Positions 33,235 to 42,478 are shown, numbered from the stretch's first letter. The stretch is 64,000 nt of DNA from Microcaldota archaeon (GCA_028866715.1 JAGWHO010000007.1:1-64000), one strand, 5' to 3'. Program-made: numbers and translations. Notes: generated by a model from the sequence alone, not told the origin.

Positions 33235-33338
33235 AGGAAGGAGTAAAGGCCCCCACAAGCGCCGAACAGTTGGCCCAACTAGGTCCTTCCTGACGCCGAA
33301 AGGCGGCGCATGCTTCCACCGGGGCCTCAGTTATCTTT
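33235..33338 (+). ncRNA. candidate structured small RNA
   Basis: A 104-base non-coding segment between two minus-strand genes has its own TATA box and strong pairing potential. AGGAAGGA (33235-33242) pairs perfectly with TCCTTCCT (33284-33291), enclosing a 5-bp hairpin (AGTTG/CAACT at 33268-33280). CGCC-GAAA-GGCG (33294-33305) is a GNRA-capped hairpin. GGCCCC (33248-33253) can pair with GGGGCC (33321-33326) and GCGCCG (33259-33264) with CGGCGC (33304-33309); these would cross the first stem as a pseudoknot or alternative fold. It ends with TTATCTTTAT. I do not recognise the RNA family. Confidence 0.55.
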
Positions 33339-33341
33339 ATC

Positions 33342-34541
33342 CTATGCCTTGAAACTTCTACCGGCTATGAGCACAAGCGCTCCAGCAGCCAGCGACACGA
33401 TGGCCGCATAAAGATAGGAGTACGAAGGACTTACCAGGTACAACAGGCCCATTATGAGGTTTGCGAAGAAGAGTCCGAAGCTGCGCGAGCCCTGCAATGC
33501 GCCCATCCCTGTGTCGACCCTTACTATGCTGCGCATCAGCGAGATTATCGTTGGCTCCATCGTCTCTACTACGCCCAGTCCGAACCCCATCAGCGCAACC
33601 CCAAGATAATAGACGCCGAAGCCGCTGCCTGTGGCATACCCCACTGCCAGCACAGCAGTGCCTATGCCGGATAGCATGTAGCCGAGATAGCCCAGTGCCT
33701 TTATCTTGTTCAGGCGCTTTCTGGAGCCTATGAAGTAGCCTATCAGCGCGGACACGCCGAGATATACGCCGTAAGAGCCCACGCCAAGCAGTATGTTGGA
33801 GCTCTTTGCTATCGTCAGTATCGGGAAGCCGAGGCTGTAGTAGCTGAAGCCGTACAGTGCTGTCGCGATTATTATGCCGCGGTAGGCGCTTTTGCCTATT
33901 CTGGTATTGGCGCTCTCTTCATTTTTAATGGGCATGCCTCCCTGCCTTCTCCTGACGTCTTTGGTTATGAGAAGCAAGAAGACGGAGATTGCCAGCGGTA
34001 TTGCAGTGATGATGAGAATGGTGTGCTGGCCTGTGCCGATTGCAAGAAATGCCAGCAGTATTGCTACAGATATCATGCCGCCGCCGATGTCGAGCGCATG
34101 AAGGAATCCGAATACCTTTCCCATGTTCTCCTTCCTGCTCATGTCTGCGAGCATCGACCTCCTGGGGGGTATCCTGAAGTTCCTTGCCCACCAGCCTGTC
34201 GCGAACAGTGTTATGGCAATTATGGGATTTACAGTGAGGCCGACCAGCGGCATGAGCAGTATGAACGCGCTGCCAAGAACGGCCAGCCATTTCCTGCTGT
34301 ACCTGTTGCCAAGCAAGCCGGCGCAGTAGGCGAATAGCGCACCTCCGCCGAATGCGATCGCATTGGCGAGCCCGAAGTAGAACGCGTTGCTCGACAGGGT
34401 AAGCACAAGGTATATGGGGAATATCGCCTGCACTGTCTGGTATCCCACATCTGCGAAGAACGCAGAGAAGGATATCTGCAGCACACCCTTGCTCATCCAC
34501 TTCGGGCGCATCGGAGCGCGCCTCTGGTTATCTAGCGACAT
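33342..34541 (-). CDS. MFS transporter
   Basis: A 399-residue protein with 12 predicted membrane segments and the MFS loop-2/3 pattern in RYSRKWLAVLG and the basic central loop (KDVRRRQGGMPIKNEES). The substrate is unknown. The ATG at 34541 lies eight bases after the stop of the copper ATPase gene, so the two are cotranscribed; an upstream in-frame start at 34592 overlaps that gene. The context suggests a role in metal or metal-chelate export, by inference. Confidence 0.75.
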   Translation of the reverse strand: MSLDNQRRAPMRPKWMSKGVLQISFSAFFADVGYQTVQAIFPIYLVLTLSSNAFYFGLANAIAFGGGALFAYCAGLLGNRYSRKWLAVLGSAFILLMPLVGLTVNPIIAITLFATGWWARNFRIPPRRSMLADMSRKENMGKVFGFLHALDIGGGMISVAILLAFLAIGTGQHTILIITAIPLAISVFLLLITKDVRRRQGGMPIKNEESANTRIGKSAYRGIIIATALYGFSYYSLGFPILTIAKSSNILLGVGSYGVYLGVSALIGYFIGSRKRLNKIKALGYLGYMLSGIGTAVLAVGYATGSGFGVYYLGVALMGFGLGVVETMEPTIISLMRSIVRVDTGMGALQGSRSFGLFFANLIMGLLYLVSPSYSYLYAAIVSLAAGALVLIAGRSFKA

Positions 34542-34548
34542 AGTAAAT

Positions 34549-36621
34549 TCATCTGATTTTGAATCTGGCCAACAGCAGGGAATTGCCGACAACAGTCACT
34601 GAGCTGAATGCCATCGCGAACGCCGCAAGCAGTGGCAGGAACCCGTACACCGATACAGTAAAGAAAGGTATCAGCGCCCCGGCAGCAACCGGGATCAGTA
34701 TCGTGTTGTAGCCGAACGCCCAGAAGAGGTTCTGCCTTATCTTGCTCATCGTTCGCTTCCCAAGCTCTAGCGCGATATATGCATCGTAAATGTTGTTCTT
34801 TATTAGGACTATGCCGCCTGCCTGTATCGCGACCTCTGTCCCTGCGCCTATGGCTATGCCTAGGTTCGCCTTCGTGAGAGCCGGCGCATCGTTCACCCCG
34901 TCGCCGACCATTGCGACGATATGACCGTCTTTCTGCAGACCTGATATCTTCTCCATCTTGTCCTGTGGCTTTGCGTGCGCCATGGTGTTCTTTATACCGA
35001 GCTCTTTTGAGATTGCATCCGCAACCCGTTCGTTGTCCCCCGTGATAAGCCACACGGACTTGCCTGCCCTTTGGAACGCGTCAATGGTCTTCCTGCTGTC
35101 GTCTTTTAAAACATCCGCAATCCCTATCAGACCTGCAGGCTTCTCATCTATGCCGACGATCAGTGTAGTCTTCCCGCCAAGCTCGAGAGCCTGGATCTGC
35201 TTTTCGAACGGCGCAAGAAGCTCATTGGCGAAAAGATCCCTGTTGCCTACTGCGATTCTCTTTCCCTCATTGTCAGTTGAGATTATGCCGCTGCCCCGCC
35301 TGTAGGTGAAGCTATTCGGGAACTCCACCGCTATATTCTCCTTCTTTGCCCTCTCTACTATGGCCCTTCCGAGCACATGCTCGGAGTTCGTCTCTGCCAT
35401 CGCTGCCAGTCCGAGTATATCCTTTGCGCTGCCGCCTTGGAACGCCACCACGTCCGTGACCTCGGGCTTCCCTTTCGTGAGCGTTCCGGTCTTGTCCAGC
35501 ACTATCGTGTCTACCCTGCTTGCGATCTGCAGGCTCTCTCCGCTCTTCACAAGTATGCCGTTCTTTGCGGCCTTCCCTGAAGAGACCAGCAGCGCAGCCG
35601 GGGTGGCTATGCCGAGCGCGCATGGGCAGGCTATTATCAGGACGCTTACGAAGATTAACACAGAGGTGTTTGCCCCGACCGAGCCGATGAAGTGCCAGCC
35701 CAATGCGGAAAGGAGCCCTATTGCGACGACAACCGGGACAAAATACGAAGATATTTTATCGGCAAGCTTCTGTATCGGCACCTTGCTCGATGCGGCGTCC
35801 TGTACTATCTTTATGATCTGCGATAGTGCGGTGTCCTCGCCCACCTTTGAGGCCCGGATCTTCAAAGAGCCTGTAGCATTTATCGTGCCTCCTATTACCC
35901 TGTCTCCGGCTCTCTTTGTCACAGGTATGCTCTCGCCGGTTATCATTGATTCGTCGACCGAGCTCTCGCCCTCGAGGACAATCGAGTCAGTGGGTATGCC
36001 TTCGCCAGGCTTCACCAGCATCACGTCGCCCTCCTTTATATCTTCGATTGGCCTGTCGGTTATGCTGCCACCAACGACGACGTGCGCTATCTTCGGCTGC
36101 AGCGCTATGAGCGCCGATACTGCGGTCGACGCCCTCGACTCGGCAAGCCTCTGCATGTAGGTGCCAGTGAGTATCAGCGATATTATTATCGTAGAGGTAT
36201 CGAAGTAGACGCCTCCTGTCGGGAATACCGACGGCAAGAAGGTGACTACCGCGCTGTATGCCCATGCTGCCGTAGTTCCTATCGCTATCAGCGTGTCCAT
36301 GTTTGCGGACCTGTTCTTTGCTGCGTCGATTATGCCTGCGTAGAACCTCTGGCCAGCATAGAACTGGACGAGGCTTGCGAGCAGGAGCATCAGATAATTG
36401 CCGTAGCTCAGCTGCAGCACATATGTAAGCATTGCGACAGCCGCGGTAAGCGGCCACGATAAGAAGAGCGCGGTCCTTAGGGCCTTCATCTCGCGCTCCG
36501 GCCTCTCGAACTGCAGCTTGCAGTTGGCGCTGCAGAAGTAGTATTTCCTGCCCTCCCTTATGCTTGTCAGCTTGGAGCTCCTTTCGTCGACGTTCATGCC
36601 GCATATCGGGTCAGTTGCCAT
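34549..36621 (-). CDS. copA: P1B-type copper-transporting ATPase with N-terminal YHS domain
   Basis: A 690-residue cation pump. Residues 1-45 are a YHS/TRASH-like metal-binding domain ([21 protein letters not shown]) instead of a ferredoxin-like HMA domain. Membrane CPC motif in [15 protein letters not shown], phosphorylation site [13 protein letters not shown], hinge [12 protein letters not shown]. The SEHP motif reads SEHVLG, so the conserved proline after the nucleotide-binding His is Val. The ATG at 36621 is chosen because it starts the YHS domain. It overlaps the tiny gene upstream by 11 bases. CPC indicates Cu+ (or Ag+) export. Confidence 0.9.
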   Translation of the reverse strand: MATDPICGMNVDERSSKLTSIREGRKYYFCSANCKLQFERPEREMKALRTALFLSWPLTAAVAMLTYVLQLSYGNYLMLLLASLVQFYAGQRFYAGIIDAAKNRSANMDTLIAIGTTAAWAYSAVVTFLPSVFPTGGVYFDTSTIIISLILTGTYMQRLAESRASTAVSALIALQPKIAHVVVGGSITDRPIEDIKEGDVMLVKPGEGIPTDSIVLEGESSVDESMITGESIPVTKRAGDRVIGGTINATGSLKIRASKVGEDTALSQIIKIVQDAASSKVPIQKLADKISSYFVPVVVAIGLLSALGWHFIGSVGANTSVLIFVSVLIIACPCALGIATPAALLVSSGKAAKNGILVKSGESLQIASRVDTIVLDKTGTLTKGKPEVTDVVAFQGGSAKDILGLAAMAETNSEHVLGRAIVERAKKENIAVEFPNSFTYRRGSGIISTDNEGKRIAVGNRDLFANELLAPFEKQIQALELGGKTTLIVGIDEKPAGLIGIADVLKDDSRKTIDAFQRAGKSVWLITGDNERVADAISKELGIKNTMAHAKPQDKMEKISGLQKDGHIVAMVGDGVNDAPALTKANLGIAIGAGTEVAIQAGGIVLIKNNIYDAYIALELGKRTMSKIRQNLFWAFGYNTILIPVAAGALIPFFTVSVYGFLPLLAAFAMAFSSVTVVGNSLLLARFKIR

Positions 36622-36769
36622 CGGTCTTCTCCTTTTTCTGCTCCCTCTCAATCGAGTGGATTGTTATCTTAAGATTGCAGCTGTTGTGCTTCGAGCACCA
36701 GCCAAGGCAGCTTTCAGCGAGCCTCTTGCTCCTGTAGTGCAGACCGCATATGTCGCACTTGTACAGCAT
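36611..36769 (-). CDS. 52-residue zinc-ribbon-like protein
   Basis: Begins [20 protein letters not shown] and carries CxxC at residues 5-8 followed by CLGWC (C22/C26) and C32, a metal-site pattern close to a C2C2 finger. GGTGGG is the ribosome-binding site just upstream of the ATG at 36769. Its stop overlaps the ATPase start. Position suggests a copper/zinc chaperone or a sensor; the C-terminal half is lysine-rich. Too short for confident family assignment. Confidence 0.6.
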   Translation of the reverse strand: MLYKCDICGLHYRSKRLAESCLGWCSKHNSCNLKITIHSIEREQKKEKTDGN

Positions 36770-36785
36770 ACCCACCAAACGCCCC

Positions 36786-36926
36786 TTATCCTTTTACGTA
36801 TCTGCCTGGTTCCTTGTCGAACTTTTGCTTGCATTGCGCCGAGCAGAAGTGATAGACTTTGCCATTGTAGACGCTCTTGAACTTCGAATCCTCGCTGACG
36901 TCCATACCACATACGATATCTTCCAT
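36786..36926 (-). CDS. 46-residue YHS-domain protein
   Basis: Begins MEDIVCGMDV and continues to HFCSAQCKQKFDKEPGRYV, the same C-x(n)-CxxxC YHS pattern as the N-terminus of the ATPase. A duplicate of the ATPase's own domain, so it probably binds and passes copper to it. GGTGGGG precedes the ATG at 36926, and a TATA-like CTTTAATACC lies about 38 bp upstream. First gene of the four-gene operon 36926-33342. Confidence 0.7.
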   Translation of the reverse strand: MEDIVCGMDVSEDSKFKSVYNGKVYHFCSAQCKQKFDKEPGRYVKG

Positions 36927-36994
36927 GACCCCACCACATTATTGCATGTAAATGAAGGTATTAAAGGCCTCTTGCGCGCCTGAGAACCGCATGC

Positions 36995-37456
36995 CTACTC
37001 TATCCTTACATCCTTGCCGCTCTTGCCTTCCTTTGCCCTTTTGGCAGTTATCTCGAGAGTGCCGTTAGAGAACTTTGCCTTTGCACTTTTTGGATCCACG
37101 CTTGTCGGAAGTGGTATGACCCTGTAGTACCCCGATGCGGATCTCTCGCTGAAGTAGTAGTTCTTGCCCTTGCGCTCCTGCTCCTTCCTCGCGAGCGCCC
37201 TTATAACGACGGAATTGCTCTCCACGCTCACCTTGATATCGTTCTTCGCTATGCCGGGAAGGTCAGCCCTTATCTTTATTGACTTGCCCTCGCCCATCAG
37301 GTCCACCTTCGGGAGCTGGTTGAGCTGGTTCCAGTGCCACTGGAACATTGGCACGTTCATGAACCTCCTGAAATCGCTGTCCAGCTCGTCGAAGCCGAAG
37401 ACGCTGCTGGGTATGAGCCACTCGCCCCTTGTCTTCCTTTTTGCCAACATCGCCAT
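36995..37456 (-). CDS. small heat-shock protein (Hsp20)
   Basis: A 153-residue alpha-crystallin chaperone: ADLPGIAKNDIKVSVESNSV begins the ACD, YYFSERSASGYYRVIPLP follows, then VDPKSAKAKFSNGTLEITA (A-x-x-x-N-G-V/T-L). The C-terminal IXI motif is not obvious (ends VRIE). Oligomeric, binds unfolding proteins in the cytoplasm. TATA-like ACTTAATAAGC is centred 26 bp upstream of the ATG, so leaderless. Confidence 0.9.
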   Translation of the reverse strand: MAMLAKRKTRGEWLIPSSVFGFDELDSDFRRFMNVPMFQWHWNQLNQLPKVDLMGEGKSIKIRADLPGIAKNDIKVSVESNSVVIRALARKEQERKGKNYYFSERSASGYYRVIPLPTSVDPKSAKAKFSNGTLEITAKRAKEGKSGKDVRIE

Positions 37457-37523
37457 CGGACAGTACTGCTCAGGAAGAGCTTATTAAGTTTCGCCATGCG
37501 CGGATACAAAACGTAGTCAACTC

Positions 37524-38045
37524 TCAGCGCCCTAGGATGCCTGCTGCCCTGCCCACCTCCCTGAGCTCCCTGAGCCTGATGGACGCCATGCCCCTTATCG
37601 GGAAGTGCATGACATAGACCCTTGAGCCGCCGATGCCTTTCTGCCAGCCGAAACCGAAGTCGCTGTTTCCGGTGAACTTCATGTATGTGATCTTGCCTAT
37701 GAAGCATACCACTTTTGGCCTGCACTCTGATATGAGCCTTGCAATCCTGAGCCTGCCAGGCAGCTCCTCGCCCTTTCTGAGCTGCGCCACGGTGCGGGAG
37801 GGCCTTGTTATTATGTTGGTGAAGTTGAGGTTGTACGTCTGGGCAAACCTGCTCTTGTAGATGCGCCTCAGGCTTTCGTCGCGCTTGAGGTCGTCCATGC
37901 TCTCGTCGATTATGCCTGAGCGGTTCAGCAGGTACCAGAACATCTTGTTGTTGGAAAACGGGACCCCGCGCCTGTAGGAGCCGTAATGCGGATTTATCCC
38001 CACGAACATTATCCTGGGCCGCCTCGACACTGCGTACTTTATCAT
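37524..38045 (-). CDS. mug: Mug-type uracil/mismatch DNA glycosylase
   Basis: A 173-residue protein of the uracil-DNA glycosylase superfamily. MFVGINPHYGSYRRGVPFSN matches motif 1 of the Mug/TDG family (GINPG), with Asn as the catalytic residue; NKMFWYLLNRSGI and, at the C-terminus, a P-I-R-G-MAS segment (HFPIRGMASIR) correspond to later motifs. Removes uracil or mismatched T from DNA. ATG at 38045 lies after TGATCC from the preceding stop, so it is cotranscribed with the oxidoreductase gene. Confidence 0.75.
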   Translation of the reverse strand: MIKYAVSRRPRIMFVGINPHYGSYRRGVPFSNNKMFWYLLNRSGIIDESMDDLKRDESLRRIYKSRFAQTYNLNFTNIITRPSRTVAQLRKGEELPGRLRIARLISECRPKVVCFIGKITYMKFTGNSDFGFGWQKGIGGSRVYVMHFPIRGMASIRLRELREVGRAAGILGR

Positions 38046-38049
38046 AGGA

Positions 38050-38769
38050 TCAGTATCCTGAAAATTCCTCGGTGTTTATGTCGTCCTCGCTTATCCCTAT
38101 GCCCTCGAGCGCCTTGCGCATCTCAGAGACCATGGCCGGAGGGCCTGAGACGTAGTATACCGCATTCTTGAATGGCTCTCCGACATGCGCCTTGATTGTC
38201 TCTCCGGTTATGTGGCCATTCTCGTAGCCCTGCAACGCCTCGCGCGTCAGCACAGCTACCATCCTGAAGTTCTTGTTCAATCTTTCGAGCTCCCTGAGCC
38301 TGCTGACGAATGCCGCATCCTCCGCGGTCTTGTTCGAGTAAAGCAGAAGGATCCTGTTCTCGAGCCTGTTCTCGGCCGCATACGTTATCATGCTCAGCAT
38401 CGGAGTTATGCCTATGCCCCCGGCTATCATGACCGCGAGCTTGGACGCATCCTTCTTGAGCGTGAAGTTCCCGTACGGCCCGTCCACGAGCACCTGAGTG
38501 CCTAGAGGGACCTCCTTCAGGCTGTTCTTGAACGCAGTGTTCCTCATTCTCGTGGTTATGAGCAGCTCGTCCCTGTCGTTCGGCGAGCTCGCTATTGAGA
38601 ATCCGCGCGTGTTCCCCTCTGCGTCCGTGTGCGGCGGGTTCTCCAAGGTTATGTCTACGAACTGGCCTGCCCTGAACGAGAACTCGGTGCCGGACATGTC
38701 GAACCAGAACGCCATAGTGTCCCTAGCTACCTGTTCCCTCTTCTTGAGCTTCACGTTGTACTTTGGCAT
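38050..38769 (-). CDS. FAD/NAD(P)-dependent oxidoreductase (FNR-like)
   Basis: A 239-residue ferredoxin reductase-type flavoprotein: FAD motif RGFSIASSPND (R-x-S/T-S-like), LVDGPYGNFTL, nucleotide motif MIAGGIGITPML, and C-terminal VSGPPAMVSEM. No 2Fe-2S cluster motif is present. It is of the short archaeal/plant-FNR type, moving electrons between NAD(P)H and a ferredoxin or another acceptor. Start 38769, with TTTTAATAAC centred 26 bp upstream. Confidence 0.85.
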   Translation of the reverse strand: MPKYNVKLKKREQVARDTMAFWFDMSGTEFSFRAGQFVDITLENPPHTDAEGNTRGFSIASSPNDRDELLITTRMRNTAFKNSLKEVPLGTQVLVDGPYGNFTLKKDASKLAVMIAGGIGITPMLSMITYAAENRLENRILLLYSNKTAEDAAFVSRLRELERLNKNFRMVAVLTREALQGYENGHITGETIKAHVGEPFKNAVYYVSGPPAMVSEMRKALEGIGISEDDINTEEFSGY

Positions 38770-38873
38770 ACGATACTGTGTCTCTGGAAAGTTATTAAAA
38801 TTGAGCGCATGCACGGCACGAAACGTTGGCTGGCCTGCTAAACTTTTAATAACCTCTATGGCGTTATACCCTC

Positions 38874-39329
38874 ATGCACAGGCGAGTGCTCACCCAAGAG
38901 GAGATAGACACGCATCAGAAGAGGTTTGACTCATTGGGCGACTGGGTGCACGAGAAGAGGATAAGCGACTACCCGTGCCTTGGCGGGGATAACGTCTCAA
39001 TCAGCCACATCTTTTCACAGATAGTTAAGAGGTCGTCGGTCAACGCGCTGCAGCACCTTCCGTCCCAGATACTGGACACGGTGAAGTACATTCAGAAGCT
39101 GGGCTATGACAACGATCAGGTGGCCCACTACATCCACAAGTGCGACATCATGACAAGAAGCCACATACTTGACGGCGGCATACAGTTCATAGCGGATATG
39201 GAGTACATAGCATTTAAGTCAAAGAGCAAGGAGGAGTTCGAGGCGAGGTACAAGAAGCTTGACGGCGCGTTCACTTCGAGAATGCACTCCCTCAACGCTG
39301 ATTACAGCTTTCTGGAACGCAAGGACTGA
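38874..39329 (+). CDS. unrecognised helical soluble protein
   Basis: A 151-residue, helical protein without recognised domain. It has an acidic/basic mix, two cysteines, and the string HYIHKCDIMTRSHIL. TATA-like CTTTTAATAACC is centred 26 bp upstream of the ATG, so it is a strongly predicted leaderless gene. It ends 16 bp before pyruvate kinase, suggesting an operon. No function can be assigned. Confidence 0.65.
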   Translation: MHRRVLTQEEIDTHQKRFDSLGDWVHEKRISDYPCLGGDNVSISHIFSQIVKRSSVNALQHLPSQILDTVKYIQKLGYDNDQVAHYIHKCDIMTRSHILDGGIQFIADMEYIAFKSKSKEEFEARYKKLDGAFTSRMHSLNADYSFLERKD

Positions 39330-39344
39330 ATAAAAGGCGATGTT

Positions 39345-40733
39345 TTGCTTAAGACAAAGATACTGGTTACCTACGGGCCCGCGATTAGCAAGAAGAATGT
39401 TTTGAAAGAGGTGCTAAAGCACTCCGACACCGTTAGGATAAATTTCTCGCACATGCAGGAGGATTACTGGCTCAACGCCATTGAATCCATAAGGAAGTGC
39501 GCCGCATCGCTGAACAAGGAGGTCGCGCTTCTCGCTGACCTTCCAGGCCCCAAGATAAGGATAGGCAACCTCAAGGAGCCCATAGAGGTCAAGAGCGGCG
39601 AGATCGTAAGATTCTCGTCGGAGCCGAGGAAGAACTGCATCGAGGTCGTGTACAAGCCGCTTGCGTCTGAGGCGAGGAAGGGCATGGTCATAGACATAGG
39701 CGACGGCACTGCAAGATTCAAGGTCCAGGAGATAAAGGGCAAGGAGGTCGTATGCAGGGCAATCAACTACGGCGTGGTCTCAAGCAGAAAGGGAGTGAGC
39801 TTCATCGGCGCGACCATGAAGCTGGTAGTGCCTACAAAACGCGACCTGGAGCTTGCGGAGTTCGCAAGGAAGAATAGCTTTGACTATGTTGGTGTATCGT
39901 ACGTCAGGTCGGCTCAGGAGATAATGAAGGTTAAGAGGATTGTGGGCGACATAGGGGTCATAGCCAAGATAGAGACAACTGACGCGCTCCGCAACCTGAG
40001 CGAGATAGTTGACGCGTCTGACGGCATAATGGTCGCAAGAGGCGACCTCTCGATGCAGGTAAAGCTGGAGCATTTACCGGAGGTTCAGAGGCGCATAATA
40101 GCCACTGCGCAGCTGCACGGCAAGCCAGTGATCGTGGCAACGCAGTTCCTTACCAGCATGCTGATGAATCCCACTCCGACAAGGGCGGAGGCGAACGACA
40201 TTGCAAATGCGGTGCTGCAGGGCGCGGACTGCCTCATGCTGAGCGACGAGACGATAATAGGCAAATACCCTGTCGCGGCGGTAAGATTCCTAGTAAAGTC
40301 TGCAACTGCGACAGAGAGGTTCGCAGAGCAGAGGGCGCACCCCCACTCGAAGATAGATTCTGTCGGCAAGGCGATGGCCTTCGTTGCCGCGGATCTTGCG
40401 GATGAGTACAAAACTGACTGCATATTCGTGCCTACACAGACAGGCAGCACCGCAAGGACAGTATCGGCGCTCAGGCCGTGCACGCAGATAATGGCGCTGG
40501 TCACGGACAAGCGCATCAGAAGGTCGCTCGGCATCTATTACGGGATAAGGACCCACGACATAAGGAGGTATTACAGCATGGACGAGATGCTCGCGAACGT
40601 GAAGGCCATAGCGAAGCAGACCAAGATGAAGAACTATATAATCGTATCAGGCTCGCCCAACTCGCCAGGAACTACGGACACAGTGAAGTACATACAGAAC
40701 AGTGAGCCTGACGGCAAGCAGGCAAGGCTCTGA
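39345..40733 (+). CDS. pyk: pyruvate kinase
   Basis: A 463-residue glycolytic enzyme converting phosphoenolpyruvate and ADP to pyruvate and ATP. Motifs: TKILVTYGPA with IRINFSHM-like VRINFSHM (residues 30-37), LADLPGPKIRIG, the catalytic IAKIETTDAL, DGIMVARGDLSM and VATQFLTSML. It lacks the C-terminal PEP-utilising domain. There is no in-frame ATG near the start; the TTG at 39345 with GGCGAT upstream fits. Works with glycerate 2-kinase at 28080 and malic enzyme at 24269. Confidence 0.95.
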   Translation: MLKTKILVTYGPAISKKNVLKEVLKHSDTVRINFSHMQEDYWLNAIESIRKCAASLNKEVALLADLPGPKIRIGNLKEPIEVKSGEIVRFSSEPRKNCIEVVYKPLASEARKGMVIDIGDGTARFKVQEIKGKEVVCRAINYGVVSSRKGVSFIGATMKLVVPTKRDLELAEFARKNSFDYVGVSYVRSAQEIMKVKRIVGDIGVIAKIETTDALRNLSEIVDASDGIMVARGDLSMQVKLEHLPEVQRRIIATAQLHGKPVIVATQFLTSMLMNPTPTRAEANDIANAVLQGADCLMLSDETIIGKYPVAAVRFLVKSATATERFAEQRAHPHSKIDSVGKAMAFVAADLADEYKTDCIFVPTQTGSTARTVSALRPCTQIMALVTDKRIRRSLGIYYGIRTHDIRRYYSMDEMLANVKAIAKQTKMKNYIIVSGSPNSPGTTDTVKYIQNSEPDGKQARL

Positions 40734-40784
40734 TCCTCAGGAAATTATATATATTTGGAAAACCCATCACTGCTTAGTGGGCAG

Positions 40785-41942
40785 ATGAGATCCAATTGGA
40801 TAGTGTATCCGGAAGCGCAGGCAAGGCTGAATGAGACAGGCCTGGCAGAGAGGATAGAGGATGCAAACAAGGGGTGCATGTTGAGGATACGAGGGTCTAC
40901 CTCCGACTATGATGTCAAGAACCTGATGGAAGACGGAGAGCTGTTCGATGCTATGAAGGCAGATGAGCGCGCAGTTTTCAAGCAAACCCTGCTGAACGCT
41001 TTGAAAGACGCATCAGTTTGGAGGATTATGAGGAAGGACGGGGAACAAAAGGAAAAAATAAAGCCTGAAGACGTCATGGTGCTTGCCGGCGACTCCGCCT
41101 GGGGGGTCTTGGAAGGAAGCGAGCTCTTCGACTTCAAGAGATTTGGATTTGCCAATGTCCTTGAATTTACGGGCACTGTCGGGGCTGCAATAGAGAGGGC
41201 AGCCCACAGCAGCGGGGCAATGCGAAAGGGCTACAAGTGGGAGAGCAGATGGCCTGACGGAAGAGTAGTAGTAAACTCGATAACAGGGAGCATGCATGCC
41301 GATTTGCGCATATACCAGAATGACGTGACGCCTTACGAGACGTTTGACCCGTTTGGCAATAGGGTATATTACAGGCCAGAGACCGATTCCGACAGAAGGG
41401 TAGTTGCAGCATATCATTCCACAGAGCCGCATCTGCTTGTGGCTCTGCTTAAGTACTCCGACCAGCTCGGATTGAAGCCTGCAGCCCTGGAGGACGGCGC
41501 GGCAAAGACCATAGAGTGGATCATGTCGCTTGGGCAGAGCGGGGGCAGCTGCGCAGAGCACTTTGGAGGGGGCAGGCCGGACGACCATTACAAGTTCTTT
41601 ATCAACTGGCGCGTGCCTCTGCCTCAGTTAGATGTTAATCTTAGGGCTGACGGCATCTGTGTCAACTTCCTATACACTGAATACGGAGGCAGGTACAACA
41701 TATACGTGGGCCAGCAAAAAGAGCTCGTCATCGCATATGTAAATGACGAGCAAGAAGAGAAGCTGAATCCCAAAAAAGCCGTATCTTTCATGCCTGAGGA
41801 GATAGACCATCTGATCAAGGGCGTGCTCTTCCAATCAGCAAGAGGATTGGGCAGAGTCCCGGGCAGGCAGCTGATCGACATACTTACGTACAGATATTCG
41901 GAAAAGTTCATAAGCGATCAGAAGAGATTCTCGAGTTACTGA
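40785..41942 (+). CDS. unrecognised alpha/beta protein
   Basis: A 385-residue soluble protein with no family I can name. It has an N-terminal helical domain and a beta-rich C-terminal part (NWRVPLPQLDVNLRADGICV, YGGRYNIYVGQQKELVIAYV). The frame is open from a TTG at 40755, but that overlaps the strong TATA box AAATTATATATATTTGG, so the ATG at 40785 is the likely start. No neighbours suggest a role. Confidence 0.6.
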   Translation: MRSNWIVYPEAQARLNETGLAERIEDANKGCMLRIRGSTSDYDVKNLMEDGELFDAMKADERAVFKQTLLNALKDASVWRIMRKDGEQKEKIKPEDVMVLAGDSAWGVLEGSELFDFKRFGFANVLEFTGTVGAAIERAAHSSGAMRKGYKWESRWPDGRVVVNSITGSMHADLRIYQNDVTPYETFDPFGNRVYYRPETDSDRRVVAAYHSTEPHLLVALLKYSDQLGLKPAALEDGAAKTIEWIMSLGQSGGSCAEHFGGGRPDDHYKFFINWRVPLPQLDVNLRADGICVNFLYTEYGGRYNIYVGQQKELVIAYVNDEQEEKLNPKKAVSFMPEEIDHLIKGVLFQSARGLGRVPGRQLIDILTYRYSEKFISDQKRFSSY

Positions 41943-41945
41943 AAC

Positions 41946-42365
41946 TCAATCAAGAGCCCTCTTCACAAGGGCAATGATCTTTTTCTCCTCTATAGAGGTG
42001 AGCTTTGTCAATGCAAAGACCACGGGCCACATGTTGCCCTCGTCTAGTTTTGCCTTGTCGCTAAACCCAAGCAGCTGGTATCTTGCCTTGAACTTCCCGG
42101 CATTCTGGAAATAGCATACTACCTTGTCGCCCATAGCATAGGCAGGCATGCCGTACCAGGTTTTCGGCATGAGGTTCGGCGCAGCTGACATGACAAGCGC
42201 ATGGACGCGCTTTCCAATCGTGCGGTCAGGTTCCTTCATCTTGGTTATCGCAGCAAGCACATCCTTTTCCCCATTGCCTTTCGAATTCTTCTCTTTGAGG
42301 TACTCCTTCATTGCTGCTATCTCTTCCTTCGAGAGCCCCTTTACCGTTTTGCCACTCTTTCCCAT
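41946..42365 (-). CDS. DUF1801-family protein
   Basis: A 139-residue protein with the DUF1801 pattern: MPKTWYGMPAYAMGDKVVCY, ARYQLLGF, KLDEGNMWPVVFAL and a C-terminal helix. Members are small alpha/beta proteins of unknown function; some are annotated YdhG-like. An upstream in-frame GTG at 42371 is also possible. It lies downstream of the tRNA-Pro on the same strand. Confidence 0.7.
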   Translation of the reverse strand: MGKSGKTVKGLSKEEIAAMKEYLKEKNSKGNGEKDVLAAITKMKEPDRTIGKRVHALVMSAAPNLMPKTWYGMPAYAMGDKVVCYFQNAGKFKARYQLLGFSDKAKLDEGNMWPVVFALTKLTSIEEKKIIALVKRALD

Positions 42366-42405
42366 AAGCACACCAATACAATTAGGACACGCATCTTATA
42401 AAAAA

Positions 42406-42478
42406 TGGGGAGTCCGAGATTTGAACTCGGATCATCAGCGCCCAAGGCTGATAGTCTGCCAGGTTAGCGTAACTCCCC
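42406..42478 (-). tRNA. tRNA-Pro (UGG)
   Basis: Acceptor GGGGAGT pairs with ACTCCCC, T arm CCGAG-TTCAAAT-CTCGG, anticodon stem TCAGC/GCTGA with loop CTTGGGC, so the anticodon is TGG (Pro). Length 73 including the discriminator A; no encoded CCA. The D stem is poor: positions 10-13 read CGCT and 22-25 read GACT, giving only one Watson-Crick pair plus one wobble. A shared TATA box (42511-42520) faces the RfcS gene. Confidence 0.85.

Noticed and set aside
33235-33338. 5S rRNA, SRP RNA or RNase P RNA at this site
   Set aside because: The length and conserved motifs do not fit: no SRP helix 8 core, no RNase P conserved regions, and no 5S loop motifs.
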